A stretch of DNA of 64,000 nt from Nissolia schottii. Its lineage: Eukaryota > Streptophyta > Magnoliopsida > Fabales > Fabaceae. Where the stretch lies: the NCBI GenBank assembly GCA_003254905.1, contig QANU01094326.1:23940-87939 (forward strand). Direction: 5' to 3'. Within the stretch, counting starts at the first letter, position 1. Every line of letters begins with the position of its first letter. The notes beneath the pieces were generated by a model, which had not been told where the DNA came from, did no database searches, and was given only the letters and a program-made list of their open reading frames with translations. This document shows, piece after piece, positions 48,241 through 59,683 of the stretch. The position numbers and the translations under genes are program-made.

Positions 48241-48779
48241 TTTTCACCACTGATGAAGGCGGGGCCAAGTATGGGACTGAAGAGAATCTAATCAATGATG
48301 AAAATCAACACATGACCAAGTCATGTGAGATTTTTGCATGATAGGATCCATTACTCCCTCATATATATAGTCTCTCACCTCACTCCTTCTGCTTTCCAAT
48401 TTTGTGACTTAACTACTTCCTAATTCTCTCTATGTTCTGTCTTATGCCCCTTCGTCCTTACACTTTGGTGATGTGTGGGTTCCTAATAGAGTCTAAGCAA
48501 CCAGCCAAGTTAGAGTCACTGTATGCTTTGAGCTGGAACTGGTAACTTTGGTGGTAACAAAAAAATATTTAATTTTATACATTTTTTTTAAATTGAGAAA
48601 AAAGAACATATGCTTGGAACACTCTTAACCATGAAACTGTTGCTTGTGTTGAATGAATTTGATATTTAACTATAGTTCAACAAATTATGATTGTTGTTCT
48701 TTGGGTAAGCATTTCGTATATATACACCCACATCTTACCTTTCAGTTCAGAGAAAAGTTTATGCCCTTGATTTCAGGCC

Positions 48780-49149
48780 ATGGGAACCAGTGGAGTAATT
48801 GGGGATAAGTGGTCCATGAGAATTCTTTGGGCTTGTGCTATTGGAAGTGCCATTGGTAAGTATTCTAGACCTCGTTTTCATGGAATTTTATTTCCCAGAT
48901 TTGTTATTCAACTATCTTGTAACTTTGTTGTGTAATGTGGCTTCTCCATTTTTTTTCATAGGAAGATTTGTTCGATTGTAATCTTATTTTCTTCTTCTTG
49001 TCATTCAGTCATTAACTTTTCTTGTTGATGACTATACCTATCTAGGACTGTATATGGTTGCTGTAGACCGACAAATAAAGAATAGGGAGAAGATGCTGGC
49101 TGAAGGTTTGAGCGATATGGAGCCAGGGGATAGCAACGGCAAAAAATAA
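48780..49149 (+). CDS. Small single-pass membrane protein, 59 residues
   Basis: Exons 48780-48855 and 49046-49149 (GTAAGT donor, TATCTAG acceptor, phase-1 join) give 59 residues: MGTSGVIGDKWSMRILWACA, then IGSAIGLYMVAVDRQIKN, then a charged tail ending SNGKK. One hydrophobic segment (about residues 13-32) is followed by a basic/acidic tail, the layout of a tail-facing microprotein in an organelle or ER membrane. I recall similar small uncharacterised proteins across plants but cannot name a function. The ATG sits in a GCC-ATG-GG context directly after a 3' splice site (TTTCAG), so a 5' UTR must be spliced on. The CT-rich leader at 44.9-45.06 kb is the best candidate. An overlapping frame is not present, and codons look normal. 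Downstream (49150-49590) is 3' UTR and flank. Confidence 0.75.
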
Positions 49150-49589
49150 GATGTTTGAACTGTGTCACAATATGATTTTATTGAAGTATCATGTAGCAGA
49201 TGCAGTGGTTGCTAGTCTTCTAAAAGGGGGTTCTCCTTATGTAAAAGGTTTCTGCATTCGTCATCTTTTGTCCTTTTGCTGCCAAGACAATTTAGCAAGT
49301 TGTGAGCATTTTCCAGCTGGAAAATAATCAATTAGTTTTACATTTCAAAGTCGTGAGCATAACCACATTTTTAACATGTTAGTGAATAAACTGACCTAGA
49401 TCCTTTTGAAAGTTGTGCCTTCTTTCCTGATTTTAATTATTCCTACTGAAAATAGTTTCCCACGCTAGGTAGATGAGGAGCCTGTGCCACCAAACTCAGG
49501 GCATCTTGCATCAGTTGCAGTTTGGAGCTATATTTGTTTGGTGTAATTCCATGTAGAATCTGATTTTAGTATCTCTATTGCTAAAAACC

Positions 49590-50900
49590 AAGGACAATGA
49601 AGTGTATAAACATGTAATACTAACAATGTAGCAGGTGAAGAGTGATTGTACATGAGGGACTGTTTATATACAGAGGGCCATAGAGGCAAAGGGATGAGAA
49701 TAACAGATTAACTAACTTATCCTAGCTGGACTAACAGATAAGGTAGTATAACTAACATGTAACTATATAAACTAACTCTTATACAATAGGTGAAAAGAGA
49801 ACTTCTTTATGCTTGTTACCCTCCCTCAAGCTAGAAAGTGAGCATTAAGCACTACAAGCTTCGATAAAATGGACTGAGGGACTGGAATGAAGTGGTTTGG
49901 TCATGATGTTTGCAAGTTGTAGCTTGGTTGGGAGATGTAGGAGGTGTACGAGGCCATTAAGGGATTTTTTTTCTAACTATGTGGCAATCTAATTCTATGT
50001 GTTTGGTTCTTTCATGGAAGGATGGGTTTTTGGCTGTAAATTGCTGATTGGTTGTCACACTATAGTGATATAGGGAGAGGTGGGGCAGAATGTAGATCAA
50101 TTAGTAGAGATTGTAGCCACCACAATTCACATGTGGTTGCTGCTGAAGGCCTGTATTATGCTTCAGTGGAACTCCTTGATGTTGTTGTTTGTCTCTTTGA
50201 TTTCCATGATATAAGTGAGTCTCTTAGGTAGATGCAATAACATGTGATAGATCTTCGTGTGTCCTTGCCACCTGCCCAATCTAAGTCACTAAAGGCTCAA
50301 TTGTAGGTAGTGTTTGATGGGAAAAAGAGTCCTTGTGTAGGGGCTGTTTTGATGCATTGCTGCCTTCATATCTAGATCAGATGGGGATGAGAGGAATTGG
50401 CTTAGTGTGTTGATAGAAAATAATATGTCTGGTCTTGTTGTTGTTGAGTATTGCAGCCGACCGATTAGCATTTTGTAGCTTGATATGTCGGATGGTGTCT
50501 CCTTCTGATGTCGATAGCTTGTTTGATGCATCCTTGGGAGTGAGTAATGGTTTGGTTGCTAGTAGTCTTGTGTCTTCTAGTAGTTCAAGGGCATACTTCC
50601 GTCGATGATCTAGCAATTTCCTAGAAATTACTTTAGCTCACCGATGTCTTTTATTCTGAATTTTTCATGGAGAAACTGTTTCACTTGTTGAATCTCTTCC
50701 AAGCTTGTTCCTATTAGTATTACATCATCATGTAGGTCAGCAGAGCAGTGACTGTGTTGTTGCTGGTCTTGGTGGATAAGATATGGCCTGACATTGCTAG
50801 AAGTGCAATGCAAGAGATGCCATTGTTGAGTCCGGAGAGCTTTGGAGTAGCGCAAGAGACAATGGGTTCTCATCGCTCAATCCTTATTCCAATTGATTGG
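49590..50900 (-). mobile_element. Ty1/copia fossil: RT end, RNase H and LTR
   Basis: A fossil on the minus strand. Copia reverse-transcriptase text lies at about 50290-50875 (a DDVILIGTS motif, then LLEDTRLLATKP and a YKMLIGRLQYSTTTRPDI block). RNase H text is at about 49950-50280 and a polypurine-like GAGGGAGGG near 49825, followed by a probable LTR to about 49595. The 5' half is absent and the copy is broken, with several interruptions. It looks moderately old. Confidence 0.7.
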
Positions 50901-52080
50901 TAAGGTTTCCCTTCGTTTTGTTTGACCAGTTTTATGAATGGGCAATCCAACAGATTAATTCTCTGTTGTGATAGTTACACAAAATTTGAGAAACGCTGAG
51001 CAAGTGACGCAAAATGATTCTCTTTATTCTTAGCATTCATGTATGTCTAATACATTTTTTCGTGTCATGTGTTAGTTTGGGAATGTGGTTCAGGTTCCAA
51101 TCTCTACAGTCGTGACATCGCTCTCACAGCAACCCTGGTGAATGAATTGTTTCTCATGCCATATTTTAGTCATTGACTGTTAAATATTTATCTAAATATT
51201 TACAAATAGTTATACAATTTAATAATTTCAAGATTTTTGAATTTATAAATAATGATTTTTATTGTTTATAAAGATAGGGGTTTATGAAAGAGCGGTTTAT
51301 AAAGAAGGATTTACGAAAGATGTTTTATGAGAACAAAGATTTACGAATGTTGTTTGAAAAGTAAAGGATTTACGAAGGAGATTTATGAAAATAAGAAATC
51401 TTGAAAGTTGTTTTTATGGAAATAGAGGCTTTTCTTGAAACAATTCGTTAGCAGCATGAAAATAATTTTCGGAACTTAAATGTGGGACCATAATTGTGAA
51501 TTGTTGCATTGTGCATATTAATGTATGTTTTTTCTTTCCTCAATAATTCATGAATTAATAAGTCAACCCAACATGGGCTATAAATGCACACAAGTAGCTA
51601 ATGCATGGATATGACCATCTAATGTCACTGAGACTCAACAATGTTAAATAGAATGAGGAGATGGTCTTGTTAAAACTAATTTTTTAAAAAATTATGCTTT
51701 TTCAAAAGAAGAAAAAGAGTACCCAACACTCATACAAATTAAGGCAACTAAAATAAGCCAAAAATGTAAATGTAGTCTAACAACACAACAACCCGACATC
51801 AAATAGATCAAGACACTACGAACTCCAAAATGAAGAGGAAAAAATATACGCTAGATTGTCCCAACTCATCAACAATGTTGTATCCATTGATTGACCCAAA
51901 ATTTTGTAGTTAACACTACATCAATAATTGCAGGTTTACCCTAAAATATTCTCTTATTCTCCATCTTCCAAATTGTCCATATAGATGTAAAATAATGCAA
52001 ATTTTCACTTTTTTTTCTCATCCTGACGCATCACAATATTTATCCATGCTTCAAAAATAAAAAATTCCTTGCACTATTAG
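50901..52080. other. Intergenic, nothing firmly recognised
   Basis: Includes a run of GGATTTACGAAAGA/GGTTTATAAAGA-like short repeats at about 51270-51420. Confidence 0.4.
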
Positions 52081-52084
52081 GTCT

Positions 52085-52930
52085 AACCCATGTAATGCCT
52101 CACCGTTGCTTCTATAAATATTTGTCGGTTTCCATTACAAAGAATACAAAATACCGCGTCTATATTCATACCAATTAATCTGTCTTTAGTGTTTAGCTGA
52201 TCAACCAACGCAAACCAAACAAGCAGTTCAACACTTGGAGAAACCAGACCTTTCCATACTTTGCTTGTGTAATTGAAGCTTCTCGAAACTGAGTTTGCAT
52301 GCTTCACAAAAGACCTTGTTGAAAACATTTTTTTTATTGTCATACTTCTAAATTATCCTGTCAACAAACTTTGCATTCAACTTAGCCTCAATTTAGCTTC
52401 TTGTTACATAATCATAAATCTTCCCAAAAAAGTGTTCTACGACCATCCCCCAGTTCCATACAAATCCCATTAATACAAATGTCTCTTAGCCAGTCCTCCT
52501 CCTTTTGCAGACTACAAATATCTTGCCACGGACCCCATTTGACTTTGCAAGTTGCATATCAAGATTCTCACCCTCGTGCATGCGGTTACACGACTTAACC
52601 AATTGCTTCCAACGAGAAAAATCCTCCTTAGCATACCTTCACCACCGTTTGAAGAAAAGGCAAAAACTTTTCACAACTAGATTTTCAACATTCAAGCGTC
52701 CTTGCTCTTTTGGTGATTAAATTTGGCTACATCTAATTAGAGGAATCCCTTTGTCACCATTTGCTTTTCCCTAAAAAAAGTTCTTCCTTATAAACTAATA
52801 ATTTTATGGAGGACTTGCTTAGGCATCTTAAAAATGTTGTAATTGTAGAGGGGCAAGTTATTAATCACAAATTTAATTAATACCAACTTACTTGCCTTAG
52901 TCAGAAATTTGGATCTCCACGTGCTTAATC
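52085..52930 (-). mobile_element. LINE fragment: RT C-terminal part and zinc-knuckle region
   Basis: On the minus strand, from high to low coordinates: a SKFLTKASKLVLIKFVINNL block with LPLYNYNIFKMPK (about 52920-52800), typical of the end of plant LINE reverse transcriptases, then VWKGLVSPSVELLVWFALVD and CILCNGN (about 52260-52120), the zf-RVT-like domain. Several stops and frame changes separate them, so it is a decayed copy. Confidence 0.65.
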
Positions 52931-53179
52931 TTTTTTCAATGTTCTCAATCATCGGGTTCCATGTCAAGACCCTCCTTGGGTTTGTCCCAACGATGTGATG
53001 CTTGTGTATAACAGTAGATATATCATATGTGATTGTGACAAGATATAAGTGACGGTATAAGAACTTGAACGTTTTAAATGTTAATCAATCAAACAATTAT
53101 TTAATTGTTACGGTGTGAGCAAAAGTTAGAACATGAATGTATGTAGATTTACCTATTCGGTTAATTACATATGTATGAA

Positions 53180-53505
53180 AGCATGATTGTTAAATCTCAA
53201 TCTAACTCATAAACTTTTATGAGTTTATGATTTTACTACATAAAGCTAGTTAACACTTATGTAAACTCTTTTTTGATAAACTCGTACGAGTTTAAGTAAA
53301 CTCTCGATTTTACTAGCGAGTTTACAAGTTAAAATCTACCTACAAATTTATCTAAAAATGTATAAATTTGTAACTTTGTTAAATATTTACCTAACTTTGT
53401 TTATATTAGACAATATATATTGAGTTTACTAACTTAATTCATATATTTATCATAATTGAACTATATTTTATTAAACTATAAAATAATATACATACAGAAT
53501 AAAGT
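53180..53505. repeat. Repeat rich in TAAACTCG/CGAGTTTA
   Basis: ATAAACTCGTACGAGTTTA (palindromic, about 53277-53296) with neighbouring AAACTC and GAGTTTA copies, a pattern often found in non-autonomous plant DNA transposons. It runs into the assembly gap, so its extent is unknown. Confidence 0.4.
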
Positions 53506-53509
53506 ATGA

Positions 53510-54298
53510 NNNNNNNNNNNNNNNNNNNNNNNNNNNNNNNNNNNNNNNNNNNNNNNNNNNNNNNNNNNNNNNNNNNNNNNNNNNNNNNNNNNNNNNNNNN
53601 NNNNNNNNNNNNNNNNNNNNNNNNNNNNNNNNNNNNNNNNNNNNNNNNNNNNNNNNNNNNNNNNNNNNNNNNNNNNNNNNNNNNNNNNNNNNNNNNNNNN
53701 NNNNNNNNNNNNNNNNNNNNNNNNNNNNNNNNNNNNNNNNNNNNNNNNNNNNNNNNNNNNNNNNNNNNNNNNNNNNNNNNNNNNNNNNNNNNNNNNNNNN
53801 NNNNNNNNNNNNNNNNNNNNNNNNNNNNNNNNNNNNNNNNNNNNNNNNNNNNNNNNNNNNNNNNNNNNNNNNNNNNNNNNNNNNNNNNNNNNNNNNNNNN
53901 NNNNNNNNNNNNNNNNNNNNNNNNNNNNNNNNNNNNNNNNNNNNNNNNNNNNNNNNNNNNNNNNNNNNNNNNNNNNNNNNNNNNNNNNNNNNNNNNNNNN
54001 NNNNNNNNNNNNNNNNNNNNNNNNNNNNNNNNNNNNNNNNNNNNNNNNNNNNNNNNNNNNNNNNNNNNNNNNNNNNNNNNNNNNNNNNNNNNNNNNNNNN
54101 NNNNNNNNNNNNNNNNNNNNNNNNNNNNNNNNNNNNNNNNNNNNNNNNNNNNNNNNNNNNNNNNNNNNNNNNNNNNNNNNNNNNNNNNNNNNNNNNNNNN
54201 NNNNNNNNNNNNNNNNNNNNNNNNNNNNNNNNNNNNNNNNNNNNNNNNNNNNNNNNNNNNNNNNNNNNNNNNNNNNNNNNNNNNNNNNNNNNNNNNNN
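53510..54298. other. Assembly gap (789 N)
   Basis: Run of N. Nothing can be said about its content. Open frames spanning it are artefacts. Confidence 1.
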
Positions 54299-55130
54299 AA
54301 AAAAAAAATTAGGTATGGGGCTAGGCACATAGGCTTTTTGGGTCCGTGGGTCCCATGTTCGCGTTAGTTTGATTTGACTGATAACATTATGCTAACCATC
54401 TTTAAAGCATAAAAACGAAGAAAAAAAATTGCAACATAAGCGACGGAGAGTTTCTATCTATGCCCTAACTAGAAGGAGTTTAATTCATGCTAATAGAAAG
54501 AAATATAATTGTGGAAGAAAATGAGAAACGATACATAGAAAACATGAATAGATAAATTCGCTATTGATCATGGAGATCAATGGAGTCTCCTTCGGTTTTC
54601 TAGCTCTTCACTCCTAATTGTCTTCTTGATCCTTTGGAATCGAAGTGTTTATTGTTCTATTTATAGAGGATCTGTGAGGATTTGAGAAATTTTTTTTTTT
54701 TTGCAGCAAAGGTCTGTCGCTCGAGCAAGCATAAGTGCCGCTCGAGCGACAAGTGTATTTCTCTGAAGTGTGATTTTTGCTATTGTGCGCTAGAGCACTG
54801 TAGACATCGCTGGAGTGTTTCATAGCGCATTTTCTTCATGTTTTCTTCACTTTTCTTGGCTCCTAAACATCCCAATCCTTCATGGCTTCTTCAAATAGAC
54901 ATTATTCACCTTAAAAACACCCAAAACACCTATTTCCACCTAGCATGCCTAAATTGTTAATTTATGCAACCTAAGTGAAATTCTACATGGATGCATGCAA
55001 ATACAATCTAATATGCAACTAAAATGATTAAAAATTACATGAATTAACAAGCCAAACACCAATTGAAGAGTTATGATTGACTCTTGATCAATAGATGTGT
55101 ATACTTTGCTAATAATTTGAAGTGTTACAG
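54299..55130. other. Repeat remnants after the gap
   Basis: 54299-54420 resembles the hAT-like text at 44480-44560 (AATTAGG, GGGCTAGGC, CCCATG, then CATCTTTAAAG). 54700-55110 has a GCTCGAGCGAC-rich stretch and flanks that resemble a gypsy LTR, but no termini were found, so it is not called as an element. Confidence 0.35.
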
Positions 55131-55646
55131 TTAATTGATTGTTTGCAACGGAGTGAGATTGACGAAGTTTTAGCGGTGAGTTCCTTCACTTACTACGCAG
55201 TTATTTTCTGAATTTTACTTTTGTTTGGGGCTACGTATCCCTAAAACTTCTTTGTTGTATTCATGTGCACCAAACATATGATCAATCTGCATGATGTCGT
55301 GTGCTTTTGTATAGGGTTTAGGGTTTAAGGTTCGTTTTTTTCTCTCTTTTTTTTTGCGTAATCTCCACTTTGAAATTGTTGGCTTGCATCTCTCTGCAAA
55401 CATTTCGAATTCTACTGGGTATAGCTACTCTGCAATGTTTCTTCATAGTCTCTGTTGTGGATTTTGCTGTCTTTCCCAAAGAAAAGAGTGTTTGTGCCTC
55501 ATATCATTTTTATGTTTCATATCTTATTCACGCAAATTTTTTATTTTTTTTTTTGCATAATTGGATTTTGCATGATTGATTTGCAGGAACAGCATAAAGA
55601 ATTATCATCTCAAGTAAATGAAGGAGCATTGGGGATGAATGATTGA
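55131..55646 (+). pseudogene. Two exon-like blocks of an unrecognised gene
   Basis: 55131-55175 (after TTACAG, before GTGAGT; peptide LIDCLQRSEIDEVLA) and 55587-55646 (after TTTGCAG; peptide EQHKELSSQVNEGALGMND and a TGA) join in phase 0. They read like the last two exons of a host gene whose earlier exons are missing, possibly in or beyond the assembly gap. I do not recognise the family. Confidence 0.35.
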
Positions 55647-57082
55647 ACTTTGATGGTGATCCCATTAATTCGGCAAGTTTCCTTCCCCGCCTCTTTTTTT
55701 GTGATGACTGCAATGTCATATCTTGGGTCTCTTCGCTTACCTTTGCTGGTGGCGTTGTTTCTTTCTGCAAAGGACAATTAGTGTTTCCAAAAACCATAAC
55801 CTTTACTCAAACCAAGAATCACACACCACCAACAGCCTTAACCCCCCACATCCCAAAAATAAAATCATAACAAAAGAAAACAACCAAATCCTCCCAAAGC
55901 AACAACCTTCACTTTCCACCTCCGGGAGTCGTGACCCACCATCGCATCGCCTCCACACGTCGCTAATGAGTCGAATATAGAAAAGTTTAACATCGCCTCA
56001 TATAATAAACAAGCTCAAATTTAAGCTCAAATCTGAGCTCAAGCTCGGCTCATGAGCTCAACTTATCAAGCTCTTAATGAACTGAGCCGATAATAGCTCA
56101 TAAGTTGGTTTGACTCACTTCTAACCCTAAGTAAGAGAAACTACTCCATTAATGGAGGTCTACAAAGCAATATTTAAATTGGGTGGCTAAAAACACAAAC
56201 TATGAAAGAATGACTAAGAAATCCTAGATATAAAGTAATGAGAGTGATCCTAAATTGCGAACTTAGGTCACAAAATACAAAATTAGAGTCAAAAGTTTTC
56301 TACAACTCATGCACACTATGGTATTTATAGTACAATGTCTAAAATTCAAATCAAATTTGTACTGATTTTGTTCACGTGCGTGTATTGTAGCATTGACTTT
56401 GGTCATCGTGGTGACTTACAACTGATATAGCGACTGTGGTCGCTCTGGTGAGCAAAACTCATTGTTGCAGACTTCTACTGATAGAACTCCATCTCTTCCT
56501 CGGCTCCAAGCTTCAATTGTGATCACTTCTTTCCCCAGACCAAGAACACCTGTAACAACACAACACTCAAATAGAGAGGTTGCGTGCAAAGAGCTATAAA
56601 ATCTGGAAATTAATATGGTTTTAATAACTTAAAGCTCAACAGATCATGCATCAAAATACAAGCAAATCAATGCCTTTAAGTATGAAAGGAATGAAAATTG
56701 CTTAATTATAAAGGAAGAAGTAGGTGCATAAAGGTAGTCTATCACCACACCTATGATGGATGAGTGTGTGTCAACACGATGTCCCCACACTTAAATGAGT
56801 ACATATAACACAACTCTATTACATTTAAGTTATACCACAAATTACAAGAGAAGTTAAGAAAATATATCAACATTCATGAAACCAACAATATCCCACAACA
56901 TTATCGAGTTGTGTTATCTTTACATCTTTTGTTGACTCCATGCCGACTAATACCCGCTCATTATTGGATTAGACCTCAATGGGATCTGCACCTCAATAAG
57001 ATCATATCTAATGGTAGATGTAGAGTTAGTCGACACGGTATTTCATACAAAATAATTGCTCATGACATTTCTCTATCATATC
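55647..57082. other. Intergenic with AGCTCA-rich repeat
   Basis: 56010-56110 is dense in GAGCTCAAGCTCGGCTCA-like text, as in some plant DNA-transposon ends. The remainder shows no recognisable gene. Confidence 0.4.
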
Positions 57083-57831
57083 TCAAACTTTGAATCCAGA
57101 AGAGTATGGTACGGGTTCAAGATGTAGTGGTACTTTCTTGGTGACTGAGGCCACTCATCTCACTCATGTCTATGTCCTACATGAGTGCACCATCACCATC
57201 AGACAGCTTCCAATTGAACCAACACAGAAGATTAGCAAGTACATACTCAGTAGAAGCAAGCCCAAATGAAATTCCAGGGCATCCCCATCTCCCAGTACCA
57301 AATGGGATCAGTTGGAAATCTTACCCTTTAACATCAACTTCATTGCTTTCAAATCTCTCAAGAATGAAATACTCAGCATTGTCCTACAATTCAAGGTCCC
57401 TCTAGATAGCTCATGCATTTAGATATACCTTTGTTTTTTGTGGAATATCATACCCTTTTACTTTCACACTTGATGCTGTTTCTCTGGAACTTAAAAGAGG
57501 AACTGGGGGATCGATGTAACCCAAGTTTCTTTGATCACACATTTCGAGTAGTTCATTTGATTTACATCAATTTCATCCACTTTTGATTTACTCCCCACAA
57601 CTCTTATTATATCTTCTTGGAATTTTTTCATGGTATTTGGATTCTTCATGAGCTCAGGAAAAGTTCATTCTAGAGTTGTTGAAGTAGTGTCACTTCCTCC
57701 AACAAACATATCTTGAAATTATAGAAAAAAAAGTTATTAGTACGCATTTAAGTGTGGGACATTGTATCGACACATATAAATACAACTGAACGACATCTCC
57801 TTTAAATATAGACCCTATTAAAATATCATCT

Positions 57832-57871
<40 letters not shown>

Positions 57872-59068
57872 ACATGATGTCTCACACTCAATACAAACAA
57901 CACAACTCAAAAAACTCAAACAAGGAAGTATGTCTAAAAACATCCATGGCATTATCGTTCTAAGTTGTACACACTTGTTATTTGTCAAATATATAACCAT
58001 TAAATTGTTTTCACACATCAGCTTAAGCTTTTGAGAGAGATGATTCTTGAGATGATAACAAAGCTTTCATGATCATGTGGTAATGGGTTCAAGTCTTACT
58101 CTCCCATTTTCACATAAGGTATAAAATAAACCTATGTCTTCTCCTCCCCACTTCACACCCAAAAATAACTAAGAGGGTTAAGTTAGACCATTCATTTCTT
58201 AAGATGGTATTAGAACCTATCCTAAGATCGTCAATAGATGTGAGGGAGGGTGCCCTTGAGCTAGCTTTTGGGATTAAGTCATTCATTTCTTAAGATTATT
58301 GTCTAACTGGATGTATGCATGTATTTACCATTTTATGGAAGTATTTTTCTGTAAGCTTCCATTTCTAGATTGTACACGCATGTTCTTCTGTAGTTGTGTG
58401 CATATGCAAATTAACATTTTAAGGAAATATTTATCTATCCCATTTCAAGCTCCCCAAAGCTGCTACTACCATCTGGGCTATCATACTTTTGTTCAAGAAC
58501 ACACTTAGACACTATGTTGTTCGAGGCTACAATCAGCATCTCACTCAGATTCAAACGTGGCCCTTTACCCGCCGCACGTGCTACTTCACGTATGGTACCG
58601 ACCAATTCCGCAACCTCTTGTTCAAAGACGAATTGGAAGGACTTTTGAGGCTTAGAAGCTCAAGTACACAAACTTTCCTTTTTTGTCTCCACCCTTCTCC
58701 ATATGGTTGAAAACCAATGTCCTTGCAGTCATAGAGAAAGAATTTGGGCCGGGGCCTTGTTGGAGAAAACTTCGCCGTGGGATCTGACAATTACTTTGGC
58801 AACATCAGCGGATGAGACCACTACAGTTGGAGTTTGTCCTAGCTGCAGCAACATGAGAGGGCCAATGCGGTGTGGCAGTGTTCCTAGCTGATGGAGATTG
58901 CCAATGAAGGGTAGCTTTGCCTCTTCTGGGGGATGGAGGGAGATTGAATTTGCCTCTTCTTGTGAGCTTAAGCGCAAACAAGATGCTACTGATGCCAAAA
59001 ATAATGGATAAGGAAAGGATTGAGTTTAGCTCGTATGGCAATTTGTGAGGTGATTGTAGAAGAGCCAT
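57083..59068 (-). pseudogene. Cytochrome P450 (CYP71 family) pseudogene
   Basis: Close paralogue of the P450 at 24.9 kb. Exon 1 (59068 down to about 58450) shows the anchor, FNLPPSP, KLPFIGNLHQLGTLPHR, WRQKRKVCVLELLS and VGTIREVA, but has frame changes near 58925 and 58745. It lacks about ten codons after LPHR and stops near SSSFGEL, so the part up to the I-helix is missing. The last exon (about 57714-57083) keeps FVGGSDTTST, the K-helix region and a haem loop FGTGR.GCPGI, with several stops and small indels. No intron interrupts VGTIREVA, unlike the intact gene. A stretch of unique sequence (57720-58450) with a (TA)n tract lies between the two parts. Clearly non-functional. Confidence 0.9.
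57835..57869. repeat. (TA)n microsatellite
   Basis: About 17 TA units within the P450 pseudogene intron region. Confidence 0.9.
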
Positions 59069-59093
59069 TCTTCCTTTGTTGAGTTATTCCAGA

Positions 59094-59141
<48 letters not shown>
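59094..59141. repeat. (TA)n microsatellite
   Basis: About 23 TA units just upstream of the pseudogene's start. An ambiguous base follows at 59190. Confidence 0.9.
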
Positions 59142-59683
59142 CTACATAAATAATATTAAATGCCCTTTAATAATAATAATAATATAAANTATAATAACCA
59201 TATTGAAAAAAGAAATATTTTCATTTTTCTAACGAATAAACATTGTTGTGTTGTGTACAACTGGATTCGTAAGGTGAAAATAAAAATGTAGGTACAAAGT
59301 TGGATAGGACAGTGACAAGAAAGGTAATGAAACTAATTTTCCTTTTAAGCAGATTGCTTTGGATCAATTTATGAACTGAAGGTATAGAACTACAGAACGG
59401 TGCTGGAGGTTATATGTATGGCTCCTATGCAGCCTATAACTTCGTATTGTTCTTCTGTAGTCATCAAATATATCTTGGTATCAAAATTGCAAGGAGAAAC
59501 CATCCATAGGCTCGCCTTTTAAGTTTAAAAAACCAAGATACTGAACAAAAAAAATTTCTTGTATGTGCCAGGCACCCGTGATGAGATTTGTGAATTTGCA
59601 AATCAAGCCATTATCTCCCTTGGGCGATGAATCATTGGAAGCAGAGCATAATAACTCGAGACAACAATTTTTTTCCTTCGAAA

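Larger units (their letters stand above)
45060..48776 (+). other. Probable 5'-UTR intron of the microprotein gene
   Basis: Runs from the GTAACC donor to TTGATTTCAG just before GCC-ATG. It is 3.7 kb and stuffed with LINE remains and a MITE. Transcript data would be needed to confirm that it is one intron. Confidence 0.4.

Noticed and set aside
53471-54330. Open frames of more than 260 codons
   Set aside because: They consist of the assembly gap.
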